Of a DNA stretch of 64,000 nucleotides, positions 54,064 through 62,984 are shown piece by piece. The stretch is from positions 1,550,001 to 1,614,000 of the forward strand of contig NZ_VTFG01000001.1 in the NCBI RefSeq assembly GCF_008692035.1, written 5' to 3'. The notes under the pieces were generated by a model. It did not search any database. It was given only the letters and a program-made list of their open reading frames with translations, and had not been told where the DNA came from. A program made the translations under genes and the position numbers. The first letter of the stretch is position 1; the number at the start of each line of letters is the position of its first letter. Source of the DNA: Pseudomonas marginalis. GTDB lineage: Bacteria > Pseudomonadota > Gammaproteobacteria > Pseudomonadales > Pseudomonadaceae.

Positions 54064-55790
54064 CACAGCTCAGGCCCCATGGAAAAGTGCAATCGAACGC
54101 CGCCCGGGTCTTCCAGGGCGTGGGCCAGGTCCAGGCGGATCGGCCCGACCGGCGAGACCCAGCGGATGCCGACACCCACACCGGTCTTCAAGCTGGGCAA
54201 CTCCAGGGAGTTGAACGAGTTGCCCTGGTCGATAAAGGTCGCAATCCGCCATTTTTCGGCGATGGAATATTGATACTCGGCACTCAGGGCCACCATGTAG
54301 CGGCCGCCGATACGGTCGCCCCGGTCATTCTCCGGCGACAGGGTCTGGTACTCGTAGCCGCGCACGCTCTGGTCGCCACCGGCGAAGAACCGCAGCGATG
54401 GCGGCACCGACTTATAGCCGTTGGTGGCACTGCCGCCGACCTGGGCCCGCGCCAGGAAGCGGTGGTTGTCCCACAGGGTGGTCAGGCCCTTGACCATGGC
54501 CGTGCCGTATAACAGGTTGGTGTCGGAGCCCAACCCTTCCTTGGCCACCTTGCTGTCGAATTGCAGGCGGTAGCCGTTGTGGGGGTCGATGCGGTTATCG
54601 CTGCGCAGGTAGGAATAACTCACACCCGGCATCACCAGGTTACTGAGGCCCGAGTCATTGCCCAGGCGGTATTCTTCGCGCTGGTATTTGAGCGAGATCA
54701 CCCGGGTCCAGCCACTGGGCAACTTGCTGTGCCATTCGGGCCCTAGGGTGAGCAATTTACTCAAGGTGTCGGTGTTGGCGATTTCTTCATTCTGGTAACC
54801 GCCGGCGAAACGCAGTTTATCGGTGAGCGGCGGGTCCAGCGGGATGTCGTACCACAACCCGACGTTCTGCCGTGGCGCCGACAACTCGGCTTCCCAGCCA
54901 TAGCTGTGGCCCTGGGGATTGACCCAGTGGCGTGTCCAGTTGGCCTTGCCGCGCGGGCCGACGTCGGTGGAGAAGCCCAGGCCCAGGCCCATGGTGCGTG
55001 GCTTGCGGGTCTCCAGGTTGACGGCCACCGGGATCACGTCATTGGCCGAAGCCGCGGGTGCGGCGTCGACGCGCACGCCTTCGAAAAAGCCGCTGGCTTG
55101 CAGGTTCTGGTTGAGTTCGGCGATCAGTTCGGAATCGTAGGGGGCGCCACTTTTAAACGGCACCATGCGTTGCAGCAGCTCTTCGTCAAACGGCGTATCG
55201 CCGGCAAAGCTGACCTTGCCCAAGGTGTAGCGCGGGCCGCTGTCATAGATGAGTTCGATATCGGCGACACCGGCCTGGGGGTCTACCGAGAGTTTCTGGT
55301 GAGTGAAGCGCCCGCTGAAAAAGCCGTAGCGCGAGGCCTGGTTCTGGATCAGACGCTTGGCGTCTTCGTAGTGGCCGTGGTTGAGCACGGCGCCGGATTT
55401 GAGGTCGTCGCTGGCGGGCACGCGAAAGGCCTTGAGGTCCGCGGCCGGGCCGTCGACCCGAATGGTCACGTTGCGCAGATGCACCGGTGCGCCGGGATCG
55501 ATGGTGAGGATCAGGCGCGGGTTCTTACCGCCCTTCACATCACTTTCGATCCGGGGCTGATAGAAACCTAAAGCCTGGGCGGCTTTGCGCGCCTGCTCTT
55601 CGGCCCCACGGCTGAACCGCAGCAAGGCGTCTTCGTCACGCTCGCCCACCCCGCCGATATAGCCTTCGATATTGGCTTTCAACGCGTCGTTTTTTGGCTT
55701 GATCCGCACGTCCAATTCGCTTTGCGCGAATGCGCCGCAGCTTGTGAACAGCAGAACCAAGCCGCTGGTAAATCTTCCTGGAAACTTCAT
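54063..55790 (-). CDS. tamA: Translocation and assembly module subunit TamA
   Basis: A 575-aa Omp85-family outer-membrane protein. The signal peptide ends near residue 22 (SCGAFA-QS). Three POTRA domains (about 25-260) are followed by a 16-strand barrel with the conserved loop-6 region near FAGGDQSVRGYEYQTL. It partners with TamB. The gene appears first in a two-gene operon with tamB. The barrel ends ...LHFSMGPEL, without the common terminal aromatic residue. Confidence 0.95.
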   Translation of the reverse strand: MKFPGRFTSGLVLLFTSCGAFAQSELDVRIKPKNDALKANIEGYIGGVGERDEDALLRFSRGAEEQARKAAQALGFYQPRIESDVKGGKNPRLILTIDPGAPVHLRNVTIRVDGPAADLKAFRVPASDDLKSGAVLNHGHYEDAKRLIQNQASRYGFFSGRFTHQKLSVDPQAGVADIELIYDSGPRYTLGKVSFAGDTPFDEELLQRMVPFKSGAPYDSELIAELNQNLQASGFFEGVRVDAAPAASANDVIPVAVNLETRKPRTMGLGLGFSTDVGPRGKANWTRHWVNPQGHSYGWEAELSAPRQNVGLWYDIPLDPPLTDKLRFAGGYQNEEIANTDTLSKLLTLGPEWHSKLPSGWTRVISLKYQREEYRLGNDSGLSNLVMPGVSYSYLRSDNRIDPHNGYRLQFDSKVAKEGLGSDTNLLYGTAMVKGLTTLWDNHRFLARAQVGGSATNGYKSVPPSLRFFAGGDQSVRGYEYQTLSPENDRGDRIGGRYMVALSAEYQYSIAEKWRIATFIDQGNSFNSLELPSLKTGVGVGIRWVSPVGPIRLDLAHALEDPGGVRLHFSMGPEL

Positions 55791-55854
55791 AGGCGCGGAT
55801 GCTACACGAGCTGGGGAGAAACTTAGAACTCAGAGGATTCTGAAAAATTCTGCG

Positions 55855-56499
55855 CTAAGCCGTTGCAGCATGTAACACCTGCGGATTGGGGTGGAAAAAT
55901 ACGTGCTCCAGAATCGGTCCTACCGCCACTTCGCCGATCTCCTCATAGCCCTGGCGCTTGTAGAACTCCAGATAGCGCGAATTCCCCGTGTCCAACACCA
56001 CACCGGACGAGTGCGGGTCTTCAGCGCACCAATTATGTACCGCCTCCAGCAGCTGTTCACCGTAGTGCTTGCCCTGGAATTGCGGATGAATGCCCAGCAG
56101 CGGCAACACATGCACCGACTCGTTGGGCAGGCAGGCCATCACCGCATAGTGGTAGTCCAGGTAGCGCCGGGTGCCGCGCACGCCGGTGCTCAGCCACATG
56201 CGCAATTGCCAGGCCCAGCTTTCGGTAATCCCCAGGCGCCGCTGCGGTGGCGCGATCAGCGCGATGCCGATCAGGCGGTCGTTGACGAACAGGCCGATGG
56301 CGGGAAGTTTCTGGAAGAAATGCTGCTTGACCAGTTCGCGCACGGTGGCACGTACCCGCTGTTCATAACCTGCGCGTTCCGCCTCGAAGATGTAGGCAAA
56401 CGTCGGCTCATGCCGATAGGCCTGGTACAGCAGCGAGCGTGCTTCGCGGGAGTAGCCGCTGTTGAGCAGGCGAACTTCGCCAATGGCAGTGTCAGTCAT
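55855..56499 (-). CDS. GNAT-family acetyltransferase
   Basis: A 214-aa acetyltransferase. The acetyl-CoA pocket motif A is [20 protein letters not shown] (Q-x-x-G-K/G type) near residue 140, with [20 protein letters not shown] as motif B. ATG 56499 ([12 protein letters not shown]) has GGGAGA upstream and is preferred to an extension to 56523. The substrate is unknown. It is divergent from xthA. Confidence 0.88.
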   Translation of the reverse strand: MTDTAIGEVRLLNSGYSREARSLLYQAYRHEPTFAYIFEAERAGYEQRVRATVRELVKQHFFQKLPAIGLFVNDRLIGIALIAPPQRRLGITESWAWQLRMWLSTGVRGTRRYLDYHYAVMACLPNESVHVLPLLGIHPQFQGKHYGEQLLEAVHNWCAEDPHSSGVVLDTGNSRYLEFYKRQGYEEIGEVAVGPILEHVFFHPNPQVLHAATA

Positions 56500-56667
56500 A
56501 CAGTCAATCTCCCTGGGCGCCACTCAATAGATGGCGTTCTTATGGGTACGAACCTACGCAGCACCAGTCGTTCCCAGACATTAGCAGTGCATCTGTCCTA
56601 CCGCCACGCTGGCCCCCGTCCGACTTGTCCGCTAGCATCGCCCTTTTGCCAGACTGGACCGCCGACC

Positions 56668-57480
56668 ATGAAAATCGTCTCCTTCAATATCAACGGGCTG
56701 CGCGCCCGCCCTCATCAGCTGGCGGCACTGATTGAAAAACACCAACCCGACGTGATCGGCCTGCAGGAAACCAAGGTCCACGACGACCAGTTCCCCCTGG
56801 CCGAAGTGCAGGCCCTGGGCTATCACGTGTACTACCACGGGCAAAAAGGCCACTACGGCGTAGCGCTGCTCTCGCGCAAGGAAGCCTTGAGCGTGCACAA
56901 GGGCTTTGCCAGCGATGAAGAAGACGCCCAGCGCCGTTTTATCTGGGGCACCTTCGCCGATGAAAACGGCCAGCCGGTGACCATCATGAACGGCTATTTC
57001 CCACAAGGTGAAAGCCGCGACCACCCGACCAAGTTCCCCGCCAAGCAGCGCTTCTACGCAGATTTGCAGCACCTGCTGGAAAGCCAGTTCAGCAACGACC
57101 AGGCCCTCGTGGTGATGGGCGATGTGAACATTTCCCCGGAGGACTGCGACATCGGCATCGGCGCCGACAACGCCAAGCGCTGGCTGAAAACCGGCAAGTG
57201 CAGCTTCCTGCCCGAAGAGCGCGAGTGGATGGCACGCCTGAAGAACTGGGGCCTGGTGGACAGTTTCCGCCACCTCAACCCCGAGGTGGCCGACCGTTTC
57301 AGTTGGTTCGACTACCGCAGCCGTGGGTTCGAGGATGAGCCCAAGCGAGGGCTGCGCATTGACGTGATCATGGCCTCCAATGGCTTGTTGCCACGGGTCA
57401 AGGATGCCGGGGTGGATTACGACCTGCGGGGCTTGGAGAAACCGTCTGACCATGCGCCGATCTGGCTCGAACTCAGCTGA
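56668..57480 (+). CDS. xthA: Exodeoxyribonuclease III
   Basis: A 270-aa AP endonuclease/3' exonuclease of base-excision repair, using Mg2+. The conserved motifs are FNINGLRAR (Asn7 region), GLQETKV (Glu34), [20 protein letters not shown] and the C-terminal catalytic SDHAPIW. I chose ATG 56668 ([10 protein letters not shown]); the frame is open for 259 codons upstream, but that part is antisense to the acetyltransferase gene and lacks conservation. A REP unit follows. Confidence 0.96.
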   Translation: MKIVSFNINGLRARPHQLAALIEKHQPDVIGLQETKVHDDQFPLAEVQALGYHVYYHGQKGHYGVALLSRKEALSVHKGFASDEEDAQRRFIWGTFADENGQPVTIMNGYFPQGESRDHPTKFPAKQRFYADLQHLLESQFSNDQALVVMGDVNISPEDCDIGIGADNAKRWLKTGKCSFLPEEREWMARLKNWGLVDSFRHLNPEVADRFSWFDYRSRGFEDEPKRGLRIDVIMASNGLLPRVKDAGVDYDLRGLEKPSDHAPIWLELS

Positions 57481-57503
57481 TCCCCCTGACTGTACTCGGG
57501 CCA

Positions 57504-57536
57504 AATGTGGGAGGGGGCTTGCCCCCGATCGCGGTG
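57504..57536. repeat. Single REP unit
   Basis: AATGTGGGAGGGGGCTTGCC and the following CCCGATCGCGGTG form one REP unit with no inverted partner nearby. It lies 23 nt after the xthA stop. Confidence 0.8.
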
Positions 57537-57629
57537 TATCAGTAACAGATAAGCTGACTGTCAGTCACATTATTGAAATCCAAGTGACTTAATCTCGCGG
57601 CACTCCCTTTGGCTTGAGAAGGTGCCGGC

Positions 57630-58964
57630 ATGATGCTGCGCGTTCTGTTCCTGTTGTGTAGCGCGTTGTCCCTCTGCGTCGTGGCTGCCCCCCTCCCCGT
57701 TCCCGACCAAGGCCCGGCTTTGCGCATCCAGGGTTCCAACACCATTGGCGCGGCGCTGGGGCCCGCGCTGGTCAAGGGGTTGATGGAGCATCAGGGCCTG
57801 CAGGCGGTGCACAGCGAACCGGCCGAGGGCGCCAATGAACAGCGCGTGATCGGCAAGACGCGCCAGGGCAGGACGGTGACCGTCGAGGTGGCGGCCCATG
57901 GTTCCAGCACGGGGTTTGCCGCGCTGAAAAACGCCAGCGCCGACCTGGCCGCCTCGTCCCGGCCAATAAAAGACAGCGAACTGGTGGACCTCGAAGCGCT
58001 CGGCGACCTGAAAAGCCCCGAGGCCGAACAGGTGATCGCCATCGACGGCCTGGCCATTATCCTCAACCCGCGCAACCCGCTGAATACGTTGAACACCGAG
58101 CAACTGGCGCAGATTTTCAACGGCGAAATCAACACCTGGGAAGCATTGGGCGGGATCGGCGGCACCATTCACCTGTATGCGCGGGATGATCAATCCGGCA
58201 CCTATGACACCTTCAAAGACCTGGTGCTGCGCCTGCGCGGCAAGCCCCTGGCCGCTGGCGCCAAGCGCTTCGAGTCCAGCGAAGCGTTGTCCGATGCAGT
58301 GAGCCGGGATCCCCAGGGCATCGGTTTTATCGGCTTGCCTTACGTGCGCCAGGCCAAGGCGGTGGCGATTGTCGATGGCGACTCGCAACCGATGTTGCCG
58401 TTGAACAGCCTGATTGCCACCGAGGATTACCCGCTGTCACGCCGGCTGTTCTTCTACCTGCCGCCCTCCTCCAACAACCCGTGGGCCAAGACGCTGGTGG
58501 ACTTTGCCCAGAGCAGCAAAGGCCAGGCGATTGTGGCGGCCAATGGGTTTATTGCGCAGCAGGTGCAGGCGATGACGGTGGAGCCGCGCCCTTCGATGCC
58601 CGACGACTACCAGGCGATTGCCCGTGACGCCCAGCGTTTGAGCGTGAATTTTCGCTTCGAGGAAGGCAGCGCCAGCCTGGACAACAAGGCGCGCCAGGAC
58701 GTGCAGCGCGTCGTGGCCTATATAAAGCGCCACAACCAACTCGACAAGCAGGTAACGCTGGTGGGATTCGGCGATGCCAAGAATGACCCGCAACGGGCCG
58801 CGCTGCTCTCGAAGCTGCGGGCGATGGCGGTACGCCGGGAGCTGGTCAAGAACGGCGTGGTATTGCGCGATATTCGCGGCTTCGGCGCACAGATGCCGGT
58901 GGCGGCGAATACGGCGGATGAGGGGCGGATCAAGAATCGGCGCGTGGAGGTTTGGGTTTACTGA
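57630..58964 (+). CDS. PstS-like binding protein fused to an OmpA domain
   Basis: A 444-aa envelope protein. The signal peptide spans about residues 1-19 (MMLRVLFLLCSALSLCVVA). A PstS/PBP-like domain (about 28-310) has the phosphate-binding-type motifs IQGSNTIG, GSSTGFAAL and DDQSGTYDTF. A C-terminal OmpA-like peptidoglycan-binding domain (about 335-444) has VNFRFEEGSASLDNKARQDV and NRRVEVWVY. It thus ties a phosphate-type binding protein to the cell wall. No pst permease gene is adjacent, so it may sense or scavenge rather than transport. Confidence 0.88.
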   Translation: MMLRVLFLLCSALSLCVVAAPLPVPDQGPALRIQGSNTIGAALGPALVKGLMEHQGLQAVHSEPAEGANEQRVIGKTRQGRTVTVEVAAHGSSTGFAALKNASADLAASSRPIKDSELVDLEALGDLKSPEAEQVIAIDGLAIILNPRNPLNTLNTEQLAQIFNGEINTWEALGGIGGTIHLYARDDQSGTYDTFKDLVLRLRGKPLAAGAKRFESSEALSDAVSRDPQGIGFIGLPYVRQAKAVAIVDGDSQPMLPLNSLIATEDYPLSRRLFFYLPPSSNNPWAKTLVDFAQSSKGQAIVAANGFIAQQVQAMTVEPRPSMPDDYQAIARDAQRLSVNFRFEEGSASLDNKARQDVQRVVAYIKRHNQLDKQVTLVGFGDAKNDPQRAALLSKLRAMAVRRELVKNGVVLRDIRGFGAQMPVAANTADEGRIKNRRVEVWVY

Positions 58965-58997
58965 GGGCTGCTGGATCTTCAGGGCCTGATCCGGCCT

Positions 58998-59073
58998 CAT
59001 CGGGGCAAGCCCCCTCCCACATTTTGATTTGGGAATACATTCAAAGTGTGGGAGGGGGCTTGCCCCCGATTGC
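58998..59073. repeat. Inverted REP pair, reversed orientation
   Basis: CATCGGGGCAAGCCCCCTCC at 58998 and GTGGGAGGGGGCTTGCCCCC near 59047 face each other with the CCCACA/TGTGGG ends inside and the ATCGGGG ends outside. This is opposite to the other doublets in the window. It lies between the convergent PstS-OmpA and acyl-CoA dehydrogenase genes. Confidence 0.85.
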
Positions 59074-59086
59074 AGGCGACGCGCTG

Positions 59087-60316
59087 TTACTGCCCGCCGC
59101 GCATCAACTCCTTAGGCACATACTTGCCGATCTCGAACTTGCCGATGGCCGCGCGGTGCACTTCGTCCGGGCCGTCGGCCAGGCGCAGGGTGCGTTGCAT
59201 GGCGTACATGTAGGCCAGCGGGAAGTCGTTGGAGACGCCGGCGCCGCCGTGGATCTGGATCGCGCGGTCGATCACCTTCAACGCCACGTTCGGCGCCACC
59301 ACCTTGATCTGGGCGATTTCACTTTTCGCCACTTTATTGCCCACGGTGTCCATCATGTACGCCGCTTTCAAGGTCAGCAGGCGCGCCATGTCGATTTCCA
59401 TGCGTGAGTCGGCGATCTTGTCGATATTGCCGCCCAGGCGCGCCAAAGGCTTGCCGAACGCGGTGCGGCTGACGGAGCGTTTGCACATCAGTTCCAGCGC
59501 GCGCTCGGCCATGCCGATGGAGCGCATGCAGTGGTGGATACGGCCTGGGCCAAGGCGGCCTTGGGCAATCTCGAAGCCTCGGCCTTCACCCAGCAGTACG
59601 TTTTCGTAAGGCACGCGGACATTGTCGAACAGCACTTCGGCGTGGCCGTGGGGCGCGTCGTCGTAGCCGAACACCGGCAGCGGGCGTACGATTTTTACCC
59701 CAGGGGCGTCCACCGGCACCAGGATCATCGAGTGCTGCTGGTGGCGCGGTGCATCCGGGTTGCTCAGGCCCATGAAGATCAGGATCTTGCAGCGCGGGTC
59801 GCAGGCGCCGGAGGTCCACCATTTCTTGCCGTTGATCACCCACTCGTCGCCCTGGCGCTCGGCGCGGGCGGCCATGTTGGTGGCGTCCGAAGAGGCGACA
59901 TCGGGCTCGGTCATGGCGAAGGCCGAACGGATCTCGCCGCGCAGCAGCGGTTCGAGCCAGCGTTGTTTCTGCTCTTCGTTGGCGTAGCGCACCAGCACTT
60001 CCATGTTGCCGGTGTCGGGGGCGGAGCAGTTGAACGGTTCCGGACCCAGCAGCGAGCGGCCCATGATCTCGGCCAGGGGGGCGTATTCAAGGTTGGTCAG
60101 GCCGGCGCCCAGTTCGGACTCGGGCAGGAACAGGTTCCACAGGCCTTCGGCTTTCGCCCGGGCCTTCAGCTCTTCCATGATGGCGGTGGGCTGCCAGCGG
60201 TCGCCTTCGCTGACCTGGCGTTCGAACACCGGCTCGGCCGGGTAAACGTAAGCGTCCATGAACGCTGTAACACGTTCACGCAGTTCCTGAACCTTGGGCG
60301 AATAGGCGAAATCCAT
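59087..60316 (-). CDS. Acyl-CoA dehydrogenase (ACAD10/11-like)
   Basis: A 409-aa FAD-dependent acyl-CoA dehydrogenase of beta-oxidation-type chemistry. The middle-domain signature is [19 protein letters not shown], and the C-terminal signature is [20 protein letters not shown]. The length fits bacterial ACAD10/11-like enzymes. The chain length used is unknown. It is divergent from a LysR gene with a 151-nt spacer, so that regulator is its likely activator. Confidence 0.92.
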   Translation of the reverse strand: MDFAYSPKVQELRERVTAFMDAYVYPAEPVFERQVSEGDRWQPTAIMEELKARAKAEGLWNLFLPESELGAGLTNLEYAPLAEIMGRSLLGPEPFNCSAPDTGNMEVLVRYANEEQKQRWLEPLLRGEIRSAFAMTEPDVASSDATNMAARAERQGDEWVINGKKWWTSGACDPRCKILIFMGLSNPDAPRHQQHSMILVPVDAPGVKIVRPLPVFGYDDAPHGHAEVLFDNVRVPYENVLLGEGRGFEIAQGRLGPGRIHHCMRSIGMAERALELMCKRSVSRTAFGKPLARLGGNIDKIADSRMEIDMARLLTLKAAYMMDTVGNKVAKSEIAQIKVVAPNVALKVIDRAIQIHGGAGVSNDFPLAYMYAMQRTLRLADGPDEVHRAAIGKFEIGKYVPKELMRGGQ

Positions 60317-60467
60317 GAGCAGCTCCCTTCTTTGAGAGGTTGTTTAGGTCATGCAATCGATGCTAGAACAGCGTTGATAATTTACCTAGCCTATTCTCGG
60401 CGTGTATTAACATTCATCACCGATATATGATCGACGTATGGCCAACTAACAATAAGAGCGCAACGAA

Positions 60468-61403
60468 ATGAATCTGAGCAAGGTCGACCTCAACCTCTTT
60501 ATCGTCTTCGACGCGATCTACACCGAAGCCAACCTGACCCGCGCCGGGCAGATTGTCGGCATCACCCAGCCGGCGGTGTCCAACGCCCTGGCGCGCCTGC
60601 GCGAGACGTTCAACGACCCGCTGTTCGTGCGCACCGCCCAAGGCATGGTGCCCACGCCGATGGCGCAGAACATCATCGGCCCGGTGCGCAATGCGCTGTC
60701 GTTGCTGCGGGTGTCGGTGCAGGAAAGCCGCATCTTCAACCCGCAGCAGGCGGCCAAGACCTACCGCATCAGCATGACCGACCTCACCGAAGCGGTGATT
60801 CTGCCGCTGCTGTTCCAACGCCTGCGCCGCCTGGCGCCCACCGTGGTGATCGAGAGTTTCCTGTCCAAACGCCGCGAGACCACCAAGGAACTGGCGGCCG
60901 GGCGCCTGGATTTTGCCGTGGACGCGCCGCTCAACACCGACCCGCAGGTACGCCACGTCAAGCTGATGGAAGACCGCTACGTGTGCGCCATGCGCAAGGG
61001 CCATCCCATGGCGGGCAAGGACAAGTTCACCCTGGATGACTACCTGTCGCTGACCCATATCCATATCTCCAGCCGCCGCAACGGCTTGGGCCATGTCGAC
61101 CTGGCCCTGGGCAAGATGGGCATCCAGCGCAAGATCGCCCTGCGCTCCCAGCATTACCTGATGGCCTCGCAAGTGTTGCAGCAGACCGACATGGTCATGA
61201 CCGTGCCCGAACGTTTCGCCCGCCGCCATGAACTGCATTGGTTCAACCTGCCGGTCAATGACGTGCCACCGGTGGAAACCCACCTGTACTGGCACGAAAG
61301 CACCGACCAGGACCCGGCCAACCGCTGGATGCGCGAGCAGATGATCGAGTTGTGCCAGCAAGTCACCGCCCATGAGAAGAAGCTGGATAAGCAACAGGCC
61401 TGA
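60468..61403 (+). CDS. LysR-family transcriptional regulator
   Basis: A 311-aa regulator. The N-terminal winged helix-turn-helix (LFIVFDAIYTEANLTRAGQI, then TQPAVSNALARLRETFNDPL) spans residues about 9-67, and the substrate-binding domain spans about 92-300. It resembles the NodD/SyrM-like branch with ITQPAVSNALARLR. It is divergent from the acyl-CoA dehydrogenase gene, its likely target. Confidence 0.93.
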   Translation: MNLSKVDLNLFIVFDAIYTEANLTRAGQIVGITQPAVSNALARLRETFNDPLFVRTAQGMVPTPMAQNIIGPVRNALSLLRVSVQESRIFNPQQAAKTYRISMTDLTEAVILPLLFQRLRRLAPTVVIESFLSKRRETTKELAAGRLDFAVDAPLNTDPQVRHVKLMEDRYVCAMRKGHPMAGKDKFTLDDYLSLTHIHISSRRNGLGHVDLALGKMGIQRKIALRSQHYLMASQVLQQTDMVMTVPERFARRHELHWFNLPVNDVPPVETHLYWHESTDQDPANRWMREQMIELCQQVTAHEKKLDKQQA

Positions 61404-61416
61404 GGCTGAAGAGCGC

Positions 61417-61460
61417 CCCCTGTGGCAGGGGGCTTGCCCCGATGGGCTGCGCAGCGCCCC
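61417..61460. repeat. Degenerate REP-like repeat
   Basis: CTGTGGCAGGGGGCTTGCCC followed by CGATGGGCTGCGCAGCGCCC. It resembles the GTGGGAGGGGGCTTGCCCC unit but with GCA in place of GGA, and adds a GGGCTGCGCAGCGCCC palindrome. It lies between lysR and the merR promoter. Confidence 0.6.
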
Positions 61461-61490
61461 TTGACGTTTACGTCAACCTGCCATTAGCTT
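61461..61490 (+). promoter_or_regulatory. MerR-type promoter with palindromic operator
   Basis: TTGACGT (61461-61467) and ACGTCAA (61470-61476) form perfect 7-bp arms with a 2-nt centre. The left arm contains a consensus -35 hexamer (TTGACG), and a weak -10 (TAGCTT, 61485-61490) lies 18 nt downstream. An operator placed between -35 and -10 with a long spacer is the MerR-family layout, and the site fits autoregulation by the LiuR-like protein. Confidence 0.6.
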
Positions 61491-61517
61491 AGCGCCAAGA
61501 CCTTCTTGAGCGCCCCC

Positions 61518-61910
61518 ATGAGCACGACCTACAGCATCTCCGACCTCGCCCGTGAGCTCGACATCACCACCCGCGCCATTCGCTTCTATGAGGAACAAGG
61601 CCTGCTGGCCCCGGAACGCCGGGGCCAGGAGCGCATTTATTCGGCGCGGGACAAGGTCAGCCTCAAACTGATCCTGCGGGGCAAACGCATCGGTTTTTCC
61701 CTGGCCGAGTGCCGTGAGCTGATCGAACTCTACGACCCCACCGGCGGCAACCAGATCCAACTCAACAGCATGCTGGCCAAGATCGCCGAGCGCCGTGAGC
61801 AGTTGGAACAGCAACTGCTGGATATCGAACAAATGAAGCTGGAGCTGGACACCGCCGAAGAGCGTTGCACCCAGGCCCTGGCGCAAACCATGGGCCAGGT
61901 TGGCCATTGA
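61518..61910 (+). CDS. liuR: MerR-family regulator, LiuR-like
   Basis: A 130-aa MerR-type regulator. The N-terminal helix-turn-helix and wing are YSISDLARELDITTRAIRFY through EEQGLLAPERRGQERIY (about residues 5-45), followed by a dimerisation coiled coil (about 80-118). No metal-binding cysteine cluster is present, as in LiuR, which controls leucine/isovalerate degradation in proteobacteria. ATG 61518 is preferred to TTG 61506. It is 16 nt upstream of the HMG-CoA lyase gene, in the same direction. Confidence 0.8.
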   Translation: MSTTYSISDLARELDITTRAIRFYEEQGLLAPERRGQERIYSARDKVSLKLILRGKRIGFSLAECRELIELYDPTGGNQIQLNSMLAKIAERREQLEQQLLDIEQMKLELDTAEERCTQALAQTMGQVGH

Positions 61911-61926
61911 TCAGAAGGTAGCTGCC

Positions 61927-62826
61927 ATGTCCCTCCCCTCCCATGTGCGCCTGGTGGAAGTCGGCCCGCGCGACGGCTTGCAGAACGAAGCCCAGCCCAT
62001 CAGCGTGGCCGACAAGGCCCGATTGGTGGACGCCCTCAGCGCGGCGGGCCTGAGCTATATCGAAGTCGGCAGTTTTGTCTCGCCCAAGTGGGTGCCGCAA
62101 ATGGCCGGTTCCGCCGACGTGTTCGCGCAGATCCAGCGCAAGCCCGGCGTAACCTACGGTGCGCTGGCGCCAAACCTGCGTGGTTTCGAGGACGCGCTGG
62201 CGGCGGGCGTAAAGGAAGTGGCGGTGTTTGCCGCAGCCTCCGAGGCGTTTTCCCAGCGCAATATCAACTGTTCCATCAGCGAAAGCCTGGAGCGTTTTGC
62301 GCCGATCATGGCGGCGGCCAGGCAGCACGGCATCAGCGTGCGCGGCTATGTGTCCTGTGTGCTGGGTTGCCCTTACGAAGGTGAGATTGCGCCGGAACAG
62401 GTGGCGGCGGTCGCGCGGGAGCTGTATGCCATGGGCTGCTACGAGGTGTCCCTGGGCGACACCATCGGCACCGGCACGGCGGGCACCACGCGGCGGCTGT
62501 TCGAGGTGGTCGGCGCGCAGGTGCCACGGGACAAACTGGCGGGCCACTTCCATGACACCTATGGCCAGGCCATCGCCAATATCTATGCCGGCCTGCTGGA
62601 AGGCATCACGGTATTCGACAGCTCTATTGCAGGCCTCGGCGGCTGCCCCTATGCCAAGGGCGCCAGCGGTAACGTCGCCACCGAAGATGTGCTGTACCTG
62701 CTCAATGGCCTCGGGATCGACACCGGCATCGACCTGGACGCATTGATTCGCGCGGGCCTGCAAATCAGCCATGTCCTCGGCCGCCCCACGGGCTCGCGCG
62801 TAGCCAAGGCGCGAACTGCCGGTTGA
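61927..62826 (+). CDS. mvaB: Hydroxymethylglutaryl-CoA lyase
   Basis: A 299-aa TIM-barrel enzyme that cleaves HMG-CoA to acetyl-CoA and acetoacetate, the last step of leucine breakdown. VEVGPRDGLQNE (Arg15, Asp16), GHFHDTYGQA (metal-binding histidines) and GLGGCPYAKGASGN with the active-site cysteine Cys240 are complete. ATG 61927 is preceded by AAGGTAGCTGCC. It appears co-transcribed with the LiuR-like gene. The CrcY-type RNA locus follows directly. Confidence 0.95.
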   Translation: MSLPSHVRLVEVGPRDGLQNEAQPISVADKARLVDALSAAGLSYIEVGSFVSPKWVPQMAGSADVFAQIQRKPGVTYGALAPNLRGFEDALAAGVKEVAVFAAASEAFSQRNINCSISESLERFAPIMAAARQHGISVRGYVSCVLGCPYEGEIAPEQVAAVARELYAMGCYEVSLGDTIGTGTAGTTRRLFEVVGAQVPRDKLAGHFHDTYGQAIANIYAGLLEGITVFDSSIAGLGGCPYAKGASGNVATEDVLYLLNGLGIDTGIDLDALIRAGLQISHVLGRPTGSRVAKARTAG

Positions 62827-62831
62827 GTAGC

Positions 62832-62877
62832 GTAGCCGTGACAATGTGTTACCGCACGGCTACACATCGAGTAACAC
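62832..62877 (+). promoter_or_regulatory. Candidate CbrB activator site
   Basis: Two interleaved inverted repeats: GTGTTAC (62846-62852) with GTAACAC (62871-62877), and GTAGCCGTG (62832-62840) with CACGGCTAC (62855-62863). They lie about 80-125 nt upstream of a sigma-54 promoter, the usual enhancer distance. TGTTAC...GTAACA half-sites are reported for CbrB at crc RNA promoters. Confidence 0.6.
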
Positions 62878-62957
62878 GGGAACATATTTTGTCGTATTTT
62901 CTGTAGGTCAAGGCCTACTAAAAAATTAACTTATTGATTTTAAAGGGATTTAAAAAG

Positions 62958-62974
62958 TTGGCACGCCTTCTGCT
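62958..62974 (+). promoter_or_regulatory. Sigma-54 promoter of the CrcY-type RNA
   Basis: TTGGCACGCCTTCTGCT has GG (62960-62961), ten bases, then GC (62972-62973), matching the RpoN consensus TGGCACG-N4-TTGCT at all but one or two positions. The transcription start should be near 62985. Confidence 0.88.
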
Positions 62975-62984
62975 ATCTCTATGG

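Noticed and set aside
57548..57580. A Pho-box-like CTGTCAGTCAC upstream of the PstS-OmpA fusion
   Set aside because: Only one half resembles the CTGTCAT repeat; the second half is missing, so PhoB control is not supported.
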